Positions 16,336 to 25,304 of a stretch of DNA of 37,207 nucleotides are shown here, piece after piece. Numbering within the stretch: the first letter of the stretch is position 1; the number at the start of each line of letters is the position of its first letter. The notes under the pieces are model-generated. The model saw only the letters and a list, made by a program, of their open reading frames with translations. It had not been told where the DNA came from and did no database searches. This DNA comes from Leptospirillum sp. (GTDB taxonomy: Bacteria > Nitrospirota > Leptospirillia > Leptospirillales > Leptospirillaceae). Both the position numbers and the translations under genes were made by a program. The stretch is from assembly GCA_027323445.1 (NCBI GenBank), contig DAHWBS010000010.1, positions 1 to 37,207 of the forward strand. The letters run 5' to 3'.

Positions 16336-17736
16336 ATGACTCCGAATATGATGGCCGGCACGAATGTCAGCCGTGAGCTCCTGAAGAAGTATGATGTAGC
16401 CGGTCCGCGCTATACCAGTTATCCCACTGCCCCTGTATGGACGACAGACTTTACGGCTGAAGATTACAGGGATGCCATTAATAGAGGCCAGTCAAAAAAA
16501 TCCGATAAGCCAATGTCGCTTTATTTCCATCTGCCATTTTGTGACAGTCTCTGCTATTTCTGCGGTTGCAGTGTCATTATTTCGAGAGACCGGGGAAAGA
16601 CGGCTGATTATATCGATCTTCTGGCAACGGAGATGGCTCTCGTCGGTCCCTTGTACTCTAAAAAACGTAAAGTGATTCAACTTCATTTTGGGGGAGGATC
16701 TCCTTCCAATTTAACGCCTCCACAGAATCGTCTCCTTTTTTCCCATATCAATAAATGGTTTGATGTGGACTATTCCGACGGGGAAATTTCTGTCGAAATT
16801 GATCCCAGACATGCATCGAATGATTACCTGGCTTCCATTCGCGATCTTGGTGTCAACCGGATCAGTATGGGTGTTCAGGACTTTGACCCGAAGGTACAGG
16901 CGGCGGTCAACCGGATTCAGCCTGTAGCCTTGACGGAGGGGGTTTTCAATGAGTGCCGGAAGCTCAATTTCAACGGAATTAACATTGATCTTATCTACGG
17001 GCTGCCGTTCCAGACCGTTGAAGGCTTTGCTCAAACTCTCGACCAGGTCATTCGTATGTCGCCGGACAGAATTGCCGTTTTTAACTATGCTCATGTCCCA
17101 TGGTTAAAAAAGCACATGGTTCTGATCAAGGAGAAGGATCTGCCTTCCCCGGAGGTCAAGTTTGCCTTGATGTCGATGATTCTGGATCGATTGACAGCCG
17201 CGGGTTATGTTGTTATCGGAATGGATCATTTTGCCAAGCCTGATGATGAATTGACCCGGGCTCAAAAGGAGCATTCTCTTTATCGAAACTTTCAGGGCTA
17301 TACGACCAAGGCAGAGGCGGATCTTGTCGGAATGGGCGTTACGGCAATCAGCATGGTCGGAGATGTTTATTCCCAGAACCTGAAAAGCCTGCCGGACTAT
17401 CAGAAATCGGTCATGGCGGGAGAGCTTCCCGTTCATCGTGGATACCGGCTTTCTCTGGATGATGCGATACGCCGTCAGGTGATTACGAGAATCATGTGTG
17501 ACCTGGAGATCAATCGCCAGAACGTCCTTGATTCTTTTGGAAAAGACTTTGATCAGTATTTCGGAAAAGAGGTTGAAGACCTTGACCGGTTCCAGCAGGA
17601 TGGTCTTTTGACGATTACTCCTGAAAAAATCACCCTTACACCAACGGGGAGGATCTTTATGCGCAATATTGCGATGACTTTTGACCGCTATCTCAATGTT
17701 GCTGTAAAAGGCCCCCTTTTCTCACGGACTCTTTGA
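16336..17736 (+). CDS. hemN: Oxygen-independent coproporphyrinogen III oxidase
   Basis: Radical SAM enzyme that converts coproporphyrinogen III to protoporphyrinogen IX without oxygen. The cluster motif C69-x3-C73-x2-C76-x-C78 (CDSLCYFCGC) is complete. It is followed by QLHFGGGSPSNL, the EIDPRH segment, NRISMGVQDF and the HemN-type C-terminal domain ending around TFDRYL. The length of 466 residues fits true HemN rather than the shorter HemW proteins. ATG 16336 has GAGGA (16326-16330) 5 bases upstream; ATG 16324 is an alternative. It forms a heme block with hemE and the chelatase gene. Confidence 0.94.
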   Translation: MTPNMMAGTNVSRELLKKYDVAGPRYTSYPTAPVWTTDFTAEDYRDAINRGQSKKSDKPMSLYFHLPFCDSLCYFCGCSVIISRDRGKTADYIDLLATEMALVGPLYSKKRKVIQLHFGGGSPSNLTPPQNRLLFSHINKWFDVDYSDGEISVEIDPRHASNDYLASIRDLGVNRISMGVQDFDPKVQAAVNRIQPVALTEGVFNECRKLNFNGINIDLIYGLPFQTVEGFAQTLDQVIRMSPDRIAVFNYAHVPWLKKHMVLIKEKDLPSPEVKFALMSMILDRLTAAGYVVIGMDHFAKPDDELTRAQKEHSLYRNFQGYTTKAEADLVGMGVTAISMVGDVYSQNLKSLPDYQKSVMAGELPVHRGYRLSLDDAIRRQVITRIMCDLEINRQNVLDSFGKDFDQYFGKEVEDLDRFQQDGLLTITPEKITLTPTGRIFMRNIAMTFDRYLNVAVKGPLFSRTL

Positions 17737-17771
17737 TTTTTACAAAGTAAAGTGAAGGGGCTGCCATTTCG

Positions 17772-20102
17772 ATGCAGACCGATAACCCCCAAAATGGGTT
17801 GCTTGAGGGGTTGTCAACGACGGAGGCAGCCCACCTTCTTGAAATTTATGGTCCGAATCGTGCCGACTATATTGCCCCCCCCATTCTCACCCGCATTTTC
17901 TTTGAGTTTTGGTCCCCAGTTCCATGGATGCTTGAGATTGCTGTCATTTTGGAATTTTTTCTGGGCAGATATCTGGAAGGCTTCATTATCCTTGTTCTTC
18001 TCCTCTTTAATGCATTTCTTGGTTTCTTTGAAGAAAGTCAGTCACAGAGAACTCTTTCCTCCCTTCAGTCAAAGATTGCGATCAATGTATCCGTTTTCAG
18101 GGATCACGCATGGCATATAGAGTCCGCATCGATTCTTGTTCCGGGAGATATTGTTCGGATTACCATTGGTTCGCTTGTTCCGGCGGATGTTGTATTACTT
18201 GAGGGGCAGCTCCTTCTGGATGTTTCCCTTTTAACAGGGGAGACTGTGCCTGAAGAGGTGGGGGCAGGGGGTAACAGTTACTCCGGATCACTTGTTCGTC
18301 GCGGTGAAGCTTTGGCAAAAGTCGTCAAAACGGGTCTTCACACCCGTTTTGGAAAAACGATTCAGCTTGTCAGGACAGCCTATGTTGAAAGCTCTGAGCA
18401 AAAGGCGATATTGCAGCTTGTCAGAAATCTGACTTTGGTCAATGGAGCCATCTTTTTCTTTGTAATGATTTCCAATTACTCGATGTCATCTCATCAGGTT
18501 CTTCCTCTTCTGCTGACAATCCTTCTCGCCTCCATTCCTGTCGCGTTGCCCGCAACTTTTACCCTGGCAGCTTCTTTTGGTGCAAGGCTCCTCGCAGAAA
18601 AAGGAGTTCTTCTGACCAGACTATCCTCTTTGGAGGAGGCGGCCACTCTGGACATTTTATGTGCCGATAAAACAGGAACATTGACCAAAAATGAATTAAA
18701 GCTCATTTCTGTGATCCCTTTGGGAAAAATTCCGGAGTGCGAAGTTCTCAAAATGGCGGCCATGGCAAGCAATGATGGAGGACAAGACCCCATTGATCTT
18801 GCGATTTCCAGAGAAGCAGCGCGACTCAATATCAATCCGGACCGATCAGTCTTGAGTCAGTTTATTCCGTTTGACCCGCAGACAAAGACCTCCAGGGCGA
18901 CTTATCCTGAAAAATCCGGAGTTTCTGTAACGATTGAGAAAGGGGCGGTTCCTGCAATCCTGAAGACAAGTACATTTTCTGCGGATGCGGTGATGAAAGC
19001 GGAGAAATGGCAGTCGGAGGGATTCAGGGTTATCGCTGTTTCGAGGGGAGAGGCAGGTGTTTCATCGATTGTGGGTTTGATTGTGTTGACGGATCCACCG
19101 AGAGAGGATTCGGCAAAGTTGATCGGGGATCTCCAAACACTTGGTATCCGTACAGTTATGGTAACGGGAGATGCACCGAAGACCGCATTGCATCTGGCGA
19201 AAGCTGTTGGTATTTCAGGAGAGCTTTATCCGTTCGAATCCATTTCTGAAAAAGATTTAACAGAGTCCTACGGGGTGTATGCCGGAGTGTTGCCCGAGGA
19301 CAAGTTTCATCTGGTCAAAGCTTTTCAGAAGGCAAGGCATGTTGTGGGAATGTGTGGGGATGGAGCCAATGATGCTCCTGCTCTCAGGCAGTCACAGATG
19401 GGAATATCTGTCATGACCGCAACGGATGTTGCCAAGTCGGCGGCAGGAATTGTTTTGACTCGCCCAGGCCTTGAGGGAATCATTGAGACGGTGAAAGAAG
19501 GCAGGAAGATATTCCAGAGAATTCAGACGTATGCGCTGAATTCCATTATAAAAAAGGTTGTGACGGTATTGTTTCTTGGAATAGGCCTGCTTGTCACGCA
19601 TCATGCAATTCTGACGCCTCTTCTGATGGTTCTCGTCCTGGTCATCGGGGATTTTCTGACGATGTCGCTTAGTACTGACAATGTGAAAGGATCTCTTTAT
19701 CCCAATGTCTGGAATGTTCAAGGTCTTATGATTGCAGGGATCCTTCTGTCTTTTTTGTTTTTGATTTTCGCAACATCCATACTTCTTTTGGGTATAGATG
19801 TTTTTAATCTGGCTCCCGGAGGCATTCATTCCCTGGCGTTTCTCATTCTTGTTGTCGGAAATCAGGCAACCATTTATGCCATCAGGGAGCGAGGGCATTT
19901 CTGGAAATCTCCCCCTGGGCGATGGCTTCTTCTCTCATCTTTTCTGGATATATTGATTGCGGTGCTCCTGTCGCATTTTGGCATTCTGATGGAACCTCTC
20001 TCAAATCGTATTTTATTCGCAGTGTTTTTAGGATCGTTAGGCTATTTAATCGTTCTGGACAGTTTGAAAATTCTGATTTTTAAAAGGTTTTCAATCGGGT
20101 GA
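17772..20102 (+). CDS. P3A-type plasma-membrane H+-ATPase
   Basis: P-type ATPase of 776 residues, matching the plasma-membrane proton pump family (P3A) found in plants, fungi and some acidophilic or methanogenic prokaryotes. It has the actuator loop motif LTGET, the ion-site helix sequence SIPVALPATFTLAAS, phosphorylated Asp299 in CADKTGTLTKNE, the hinge TGDAPKTA and GDGANDAPAL. About ten membrane helices are expected, four before and six after the catalytic domain. The long regulatory C-terminal tail of eukaryotic pumps is absent. In an acidophile it could export protons to keep the cytoplasm near neutral. ATG 17772 follows AGGGG by about 13 bases. Ion specificity is inferred from family motifs. 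Confidence 0.9.
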   Translation: MQTDNPQNGLLEGLSTTEAAHLLEIYGPNRADYIAPPILTRIFFEFWSPVPWMLEIAVILEFFLGRYLEGFIILVLLLFNAFLGFFEESQSQRTLSSLQSKIAINVSVFRDHAWHIESASILVPGDIVRITIGSLVPADVVLLEGQLLLDVSLLTGETVPEEVGAGGNSYSGSLVRRGEALAKVVKTGLHTRFGKTIQLVRTAYVESSEQKAILQLVRNLTLVNGAIFFFVMISNYSMSSHQVLPLLLTILLASIPVALPATFTLAASFGARLLAEKGVLLTRLSSLEEAATLDILCADKTGTLTKNELKLISVIPLGKIPECEVLKMAAMASNDGGQDPIDLAISREAARLNINPDRSVLSQFIPFDPQTKTSRATYPEKSGVSVTIEKGAVPAILKTSTFSADAVMKAEKWQSEGFRVIAVSRGEAGVSSIVGLIVLTDPPREDSAKLIGDLQTLGIRTVMVTGDAPKTALHLAKAVGISGELYPFESISEKDLTESYGVYAGVLPEDKFHLVKAFQKARHVVGMCGDGANDAPALRQSQMGISVMTATDVAKSAAGIVLTRPGLEGIIETVKEGRKIFQRIQTYALNSIIKKVVTVLFLGIGLLVTHHAILTPLLMVLVLVIGDFLTMSLSTDNVKGSLYPNVWNVQGLMIAGILLSFLFLIFATSILLLGIDVFNLAPGGIHSLAFLILVVGNQATIYAIRERGHFWKSPPGRWLLLSSFLDILIAVLLSHFGILMEPLSNRILFAVFLGSLGYLIVLDSLKILIFKRFSIG

Positions 20103-20144
20103 TTTTGTTTTGAAGCTATTTGGGAGAAGCGGACATTACTACTT

Positions 20145-20160
20145 GGGGCTAACAAGCCCT
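20145..20160 (+). terminator. Weak hairpin after the H+-ATPase gene
   Basis: GGGCT (20146-20150) and AGCCC (20155-20159) form a short stem around AACA, extended by one G-U pair. The T-run comes about 12 bases later (CTTTTT), so termination is uncertain. Confidence 0.3.
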
Positions 20161-20188
20161 TGCCAAGAGTCTTTTTCCAAGCTAGAAT
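20160..20188 (+). promoter_or_regulatory. Promoter of tRNA-Ala
   Basis: TTGCCA (20160-20165) and TAGAAT (20183-20188) are 17 bases apart, placing the transcription start near 20195, about 30 bases before the tRNA. Confidence 0.55.
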
Positions 20189-20226
20189 GGCGAGGTCGAA
20201 AAAATGACAAATCCTTTCAACGGTTT

Positions 20227-20302
20227 GGGGCTGTGGCGCAGTTGGGAGCGCGCAAGACTGGCAGTCTTGAGGTCAGGGGTTCGATCCCCCTCAGCTCCAC
20301 CA
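20227..20302 (+). tRNA. tRNA-Ala (anticodon GGC)
   Basis: A complete 76-base cloverleaf including the encoded CCA. The acceptor stem GGGGCTG pairs with CAGCTCC and contains G3-U70, the classic alanine identity pair. The D arm has GCGC/GCGC, the anticodon stem is CAAGA/TCTTG with loop CTGGCAG (anticodon GGC, reading GCC), and the T arm is AGGGG-TTCGATC-CCCCT. Confidence 0.95.
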
Positions 20303-20344
20303 AATCCTTCGCAACACAATTCAGATTGAAAATATTAATAATCC

Positions 20345-20368
20345 CCTCATTTCATTATTCGAATGAGG
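20345..20368 (+). terminator. Hairpin downstream of tRNA-Ala
   Basis: CCTCATT (20345-20351) and AATGAGG (20362-20368) form a perfect 7-bp stem about 40 bases after the tRNA. No T-tract follows, so it may only be a processing or Rho-linked 3' structure. Confidence 0.3.
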
Positions 20369-20456
20369 ATCCCCTGTCTAGATATCCAACTCGCCTCTAT
20401 TTTTTTGCAATGCATTTAAAATGCTGAACATTTGCCTGCGCATTCCACATTCTTAG

Positions 20457-20627
20457 CCAGCAAGGCAAGCGGAGGCAAGAGGGCGTTTTAAGGAGATCCT
20501 GTCGTCTGGCTGGGGACTGTTCGTTTCCTTCCTGACCTGCAAAGCCTATCGAGCCGGAAAGCTCGTGATCAAGATTTCACCGCATTACAGCTCTCAGAGA
20601 GGAGGTCTTTGCACTTCTTCTTCCTAA
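20457..20627 (+). pseudogene. Remnant of a second TnpB-type transposase
   Basis: The frame from 20457 to the TAA at 20625-20627 reads FKEILSSGWGLFVSFL, then CKAYRAGKLVIKISPHYSSQ. This is the conserved C-terminal block of TnpB/OrfB proteins (usually xSDAGWGxF...YKAexAGkxVxxVdPryTSQxCsxCG). After SSQ the zinc-ribbon cysteines are lost, which suggests a frameshift or truncation. It is preceded by an in-frame stop (20454-20456) and lacks the rest of the gene. It differs in sequence from the remnant at 14554, so it derives from another element. It sits between the tRNA and the metK promoter. Confidence 0.6.
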
Positions 20628-20632
20628 AGATA

Positions 20633-20661
20633 TTGACATGGTAGCTCTATCGTTTTATGAT
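20633..20661 (+). promoter_or_regulatory. Consensus promoter of the metK operon
   Basis: A perfect TTGACA (20633-20638) and TATGAT (20656-20661, 5/6) are separated by exactly 17 bases. Transcription would begin near 20668, only a few bases before the putative riboswitch stem P1. Confidence 0.75.
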
Positions 20662-20671
20662 CAAAAGTGCA

Positions 20672-20725
20672 AGGTGGACTGATTTGAGGTCTGTTGCAAC
20701 CACCTAAAAAAAGTGCTAAAAGTCC
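20672..20725 (+). promoter_or_regulatory. SAM-II-like riboswitch aptamer upstream of metK
   Basis: The leader keeps the conserved order and spacing of class II SAM aptamers. P1 pairs AGGTGG (20672-20677) with CCACCT (20700-20705). The loop has TGATTT (20680-20685) and TTGCAA (20694-20699) directly before the 3' strand of P1. An A-rich joiner then leads to GCTAAA (20715-20720). A pseudoknot can form between GGTCT (20688-20692) and AGTCC (20721-20725), with one U-U mismatch. SAM-II RNAs bind S-adenosylmethionine and turn down methionine/SAM genes; this one precedes SAM synthetase. Compared with known examples, it has two extra bases (AC) after the P1 5' strand. A SAM-I-like reading was considered but fits the promoter position worse. 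Confidence 0.7.
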
Positions 20726-20749
20726 AGGTATTTACGCTTGATTAAATGT

Positions 20750-20781
20750 AAACCCTGTGCTCATGCACCGGGTTTTTTTTT
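20750..20781 (+). terminator. Intrinsic terminator in the metK leader
   Basis: AAACCCTGTGC (20750-20760) and GCACCGGGTTT (20765-20775) form an 11-position stem with one mismatch and a TCAT loop; the T-run extends to 20781. It lies before the metK start, so it can act as an attenuator. A competing stem pairs CAGG and TTTAC (20725-20735) with GTAAA and CCTG (20748-20757). It reuses the last base of the riboswitch pseudoknot, which gives a plausible SAM-controlled switch. Confidence 0.75.
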
Positions 20782-20805
20782 GGCTTGATTCTGACAGGAG
20801 ATCCA

Positions 20806-21963
20806 ATGGCGCGTGCCCCCTACCTATTCACCTCCGAGTCTGTGACGGAAGGTCATCCAGACAAGTTATGTGATCAAGTCTCTGATGGAATTTTAGATGC
20901 GATCCTTTCTCAGGATCCAATGGCGCGGGTTGCCTGTGAAACGCTCACAACGACTGGTATCGTGATCGTTGCCGGGGAAATTACTGCACGACACAATACT
21001 CAGTATGAAGATATTGTTCGTGAAACGGTGAAAGAGATCGGCTATACGGATGCCTCTTTCGGATTTGATTACAAGACTTGTTCTGTCCTGACGGCTGTTC
21101 ACTCGCAAAGCCCGGATATTTCAATGGGCGTTGATACTGGAGGTGCCGGGGATCAGGGATTGATGTTTGGAATGGCGGTCAACGAATCGGAAGAGTTGAT
21201 GCCGATGCCGATTCTTTTGGCGCACAGGCTGACACGTCAGCTTTCCAATGTCAGGAAAACGGGGGTTCTTCCGTATCTTCGTCCCGATGGAAAGGCTCAG
21301 GTTTCTCTTCGATATGATGGATTCAAGCCCGTTGGTGTTGAAACAATCGTTGTCTCGACACAGCATGCGCCTGAAGTAACGCAAGAAGAGATTCGTCGGG
21401 ATATCATTGAAAAAGTGATTCGCCCGGTGATCCCGACAAACCTTCTTGATGAAAAGACCGTGACGTTTCACATTAACCCAACCGGGCGATTCGTGACCGG
21501 TGGGCCAATGGGCGATGCGGGATTGACCGGAAGGAAGATTATTGTTGACACATATGGCGGCTGGGGTCGTCATGGGGGTGGGGCTTTTTCAGGAAAAGAC
21601 CCGACAAAAGTCGACCGCTCTGCATGTTATATGGCCCGTTATATAGCCAAAAATATTGTGGGTGCGGGGTTAGCTTCTCGCTGTGAAGTTCAACTGGCCT
21701 ATGCGATCGGCGTCGCCGATCCGGTTTCCATCCATGTGGAAACACAAGGGACCTCAACAATTCCTGATGACAGGATCGCAGAAATTGTAGCGGAAATCTT
21801 TCCTCTGACCCCAAAGGGGATCATTGAGCATCTGAAGTTACGGCGTCCTATTTACAGGAAAACGGCGTCATACGGACATTTTGGCCGGCTGGATGAAGAT
21901 TTTACATGGGAAAAGCTTGATCAGGTAGAGAATCTTCGCCGTGAAGCGGCAAGAAAGGGCTAG
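20806..21963 (+). CDS. metK: S-adenosylmethionine synthetase
   Basis: Makes S-adenosylmethionine from methionine and ATP. The 385 residues are typical. Motifs are complete: [20 protein letters not shown] near the start (ATP and Mg site), [10 protein letters not shown], and [22 protein letters not shown] 20806 has AGGAG (20796-20800) 5 bases upstream; the in-frame codon at 20785 would begin within a few bases of the terminator. It is the first gene of a long run on the same strand, behind a promoter, a SAM-II-like riboswitch and a terminator, so SAM feedback on its own synthesis is likely. ahcY follows 70 bases later. Confidence 0.97.
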   Translation: MARAPYLFTSESVTEGHPDKLCDQVSDGILDAILSQDPMARVACETLTTTGIVIVAGEITARHNTQYEDIVRETVKEIGYTDASFGFDYKTCSVLTAVHSQSPDISMGVDTGGAGDQGLMFGMAVNESEELMPMPILLAHRLTRQLSNVRKTGVLPYLRPDGKAQVSLRYDGFKPVGVETIVVSTQHAPEVTQEEIRRDIIEKVIRPVIPTNLLDEKTVTFHINPTGRFVTGGPMGDAGLTGRKIIVDTYGGWGRHGGGAFSGKDPTKVDRSACYMARYIAKNIVGAGLASRCEVQLAYAIGVADPVSIHVETQGTSTIPDDRIAEIVAEIFPLTPKGIIEHLKLRRPIYRKTASYGHFGRLDEDFTWEKLDQVENLRREAARKG

Positions 21964-21994
21964 TTGGTTCCTGATCGTAAGTTTTTAGGGATAA

Positions 21995-23290
<1,296 letters not shown>

Positions 23291-23297
23291 GGCTGTT

Positions 23298-23501
23298 ATG
23301 AAAATTTTGGTAAACGGAAAGCGCAAGGATGTCCCGGAGGGGACGTCCTTGTCTGCCTATCTTGAAATTGAAGGTCTGGATCCTCAACTGGTTTCAATGG
23401 AGTTGAATGGTCGGATTGTCGAGCGGGAAGAGTGGGCTTCTACGGGTTTAAATGAAGATGATGAGCTTGAGATCCTGTTTTTTATGGGTGGTGGCTTGTG
23501 A
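23298..23501 (+). CDS. ThiS-like sulfur carrier protein with capped C-terminus
   Basis: A 67-residue ubiquitin-fold protein. It begins MKILVNGKRKDVPEGTSLSA, continues with SMELNGRIVERE and ends EILFFMGGGL. ThiS/MoaD-type carriers receive sulfur as a thiocarboxylate on a terminal Gly-Gly after ATP-dependent adenylation by an E1-like enzyme. Here the reading frame adds a Leu after the glycines, so the tail would need trimming before activation. ATG 23298 has weak upstream GAGG. Its stop overlaps the GTG start of the CysM-like gene. No thiazole synthase (thiG) or other thiamine genes are nearby, so a role in amino-acid sulfuration is more likely than thiamine synthesis. Confidence 0.85.
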   Translation: MKILVNGKRKDVPEGTSLSAYLEIEGLDPQLVSMELNGRIVEREEWASTGLNEDDELEILFFMGGGL

Positions 23502-24436
23502 CTTCTCCGGAAGGAGATGTTATTCGAAATCCTTTGGCGTTGATCGGGAACACGCCACTGGTTCCTTTGTCAAAGGTGACCGTTGGTCTTGACCGGACCG
23601 TTTGGGTCAAGCTCGAGTCCAGAAATCTTGGTGGAAGCGTCAAGGACCGCCCGGCTCTTTTTATGATCGAGCAGGCCGAACGGGATGGTCGACTTGGAAG
23701 GTCGGGTCGCATTGTTGAGGCAACCAGTGGGAATACTGGCATAGCCCTTGCCCAGATTGCTGTTCTCAAAGGTTACGCCATTACCATCGTTATGCCTGAA
23801 GGTGTATCTGGCGAAAGAGTCTCTCATCTCAAAGCCTTGGGAGCAGAGGTTCTTTTGACACCATCAAGGGATGGCATGGTCGGAGCTATCGGGAAAGCCA
23901 CAGAAATGGAAAAGAACGAAAAAGGTCTTTTCATGCCCCGACAGTTCGAGAATCCTTCAAACCCTGAATCCCATTATCGTACGACAGGTCCTGAAATTTT
24001 TCGTCAATTGGGTCGGGTTCCGGACGGATTCGTTGCCGGAGTCGGGACAGGCGGTACGATCAGCGGTGTCGGTCGCTATTTGAGGGAGAAGAAAAGAGAT
24101 CTCAAAATATGGGCACTGGAACCTTCATCTTCCCCCGTTCTTTCAGGGGGATCTCCTGGTCCTCACCGCATACAGGGGATCGGGGCAGGTTTTGAGCCCA
24201 AAACGTTTAACCGGTCTGTTGTTGACCGGATTGAGAAAATCTCTGACCGTGAAGCGATCGATATGAGCAGACGTCTCTCCCAGGAAGAAGGGCTGATGGC
24301 GGGGATCACCTCGGGTGCCAATGTCGTTGGGGCGCTTCGATTGGCCGGAGAGTTGCCTCCGGGGTCACATGTTGTGACAATTGTGTGTGATAGTTTTGAG
24401 CGATATTTTTCAATGGAAAAGTATTTGAATCTCTAA
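23498..24436 (+). CDS. CysM-like PLP-dependent cysteine synthase
   Basis: Fold-type II PLP enzyme of 312 residues. Lys49 in GGSVKDRP would bind the cofactor, VEATSGNTGIALAQ binds substrate, and GVGTGGTISGVGRY binds phosphate. Usual family members make cysteine from O-acetylserine and sulfide. Mycobacterial CysM instead uses O-phosphoserine and the thiocarboxylated carrier CysO. The neighbouring sulfur carriers and JAMM protease suggest a CysM-type reaction here, but the substrate cannot be read from sequence. It starts at GTG 23498, overlapping the carrier gene by 4 bases. An E1-like gene follows 61 bases later. Confidence 0.88.
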   Translation: MTSPEGDVIRNPLALIGNTPLVPLSKVTVGLDRTVWVKLESRNLGGSVKDRPALFMIEQAERDGRLGRSGRIVEATSGNTGIALAQIAVLKGYAITIVMPEGVSGERVSHLKALGAEVLLTPSRDGMVGAIGKATEMEKNEKGLFMPRQFENPSNPESHYRTTGPEIFRQLGRVPDGFVAGVGTGGTISGVGRYLREKKRDLKIWALEPSSSPVLSGGSPGPHRIQGIGAGFEPKTFNRSVVDRIEKISDREAIDMSRRLSQEEGLMAGITSGANVVGALRLAGELPPGSHVVTIVCDSFERYFSMEKYLNL

Positions 24437-24497
24437 AGGCTGCAGTTCGATTCGATTGTGCTTCCAGATGGCAAATCAAGTCGGTGAGGGTATTGAG

Positions 24498-25304
24498 ATG
24501 GAAATGACAGAAGATCAGATACACCGTTACTCACGTCATATATTGCTGTCAGAGGTTGGTGGGAGTGGTCAGGTAAAGCTCTTGAACTCCAGCGTGCTGA
24601 TTGTTGGAGCCGGTGGTCTCGGGAGTCCTGTAGCTCTCTACCTTGCCGCTGCGGGAGTGGGGCATATAGGAATAGTTGATATGGATGTGGTTGACCTTTC
24701 GAACCTGCAACGTCAGGTCATTCACCATTCCAAGGATATTGGAAGGCCAAAAGTCCTTTCAGCTTCCGAAAAGATGACAGGTTTGAACCCTGATGTCGAA
24801 GTGAAGACCTATCAGGTGCTCCTGAACTCGGAAAATGCCCGGGAGATCGCTGCGCCTTATGATGTCATTATAGATGGAACAGATAATTTTTCTGCGAAGT
24901 TTCTGATCAATGACTTGGCTGTTCTCACTGGAAAACCCCTTGTCCATGGGGGGATTCTCCGATTTTCAGGTCAGGTGATGACGATTGTTCCCGGACAAAG
25001 TGCCTGCTATCGTTGCATTTTCAGGGAACCACCTCCAGCCGGAGCCATTCCAACATGTTCTGAAGCCGGTGTTCTCGGCGTTATTGCCGGAGTTGTCGGT
25101 TCGATTCAGGCCACAGAGGTTCTGAAGTTTCTTCTGGGAAAAGGAGAACTTCTGACGAACCATCTATTAACTTATGATGCCTTGACTGTTCTTATTCGAA
25201 AAGTGGGTGTCCGGAAAAACCCCCGTTGTCCCATTTGCGGTGACAATCCAACCATTACGGAGCTTCACGATTATGAGCAACCCGTCTGTGCCAATCCAGT
25301 CTGA
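24498..25304 (+). CDS. MoeB/ThiF-type E1-like adenylyltransferase (copy 1)
   Basis: Activates a sulfur-carrier C-terminus by adenylation. About 268 residues: ATP-binding GAGGLGS at 37-43, the LSNLQRQVIHH segment, DGTDNFSAKFLIND, a TCSEAGVLG segment, and zinc cysteine pairs CYRC and CPIC. There is no C-terminal rhodanese domain, so the sulfur donor is probably free sulfide or another protein. ATG 24498 follows GGTGAGGG. It is clearly homologous along its full length to the gene at 27192, suggesting a duplication with each copy serving one carrier. Its 3' end overlaps the threonine-synthase-like gene by 32 bases. Confidence 0.92.
   Translation: MEMTEDQIHRYSRHILLSEVGGSGQVKLLNSSVLIVGAGGLGSPVALYLAAAGVGHIGIVDMDVVDLSNLQRQVIHHSKDIGRPKVLSASEKMTGLNPDVEVKTYQVLLNSENAREIAAPYDVIIDGTDNFSAKFLINDLAVLTGKPLVHGGILRFSGQVMTIVPGQSACYRCIFREPPPAGAIPTCSEAGVLGVIAGVVGSIQATEVLKFLLGKGELLTNHLLTYDALTVLIRKVGVRKNPRCPICGDNPTITELHDYEQPVCANPV

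Noticed and set aside
20660-20745. Alternative reading of the metK leader as a SAM-I/SAM-IV-type riboswitch (ATCAA ... TTGAT closing stem, GCAACC, GTGCTAAA)
   Set aside because: Its 5' stem strand would overlap the -10 box and lie upstream of the predicted transcript start, and the SAM-II element order and spacing fit better.
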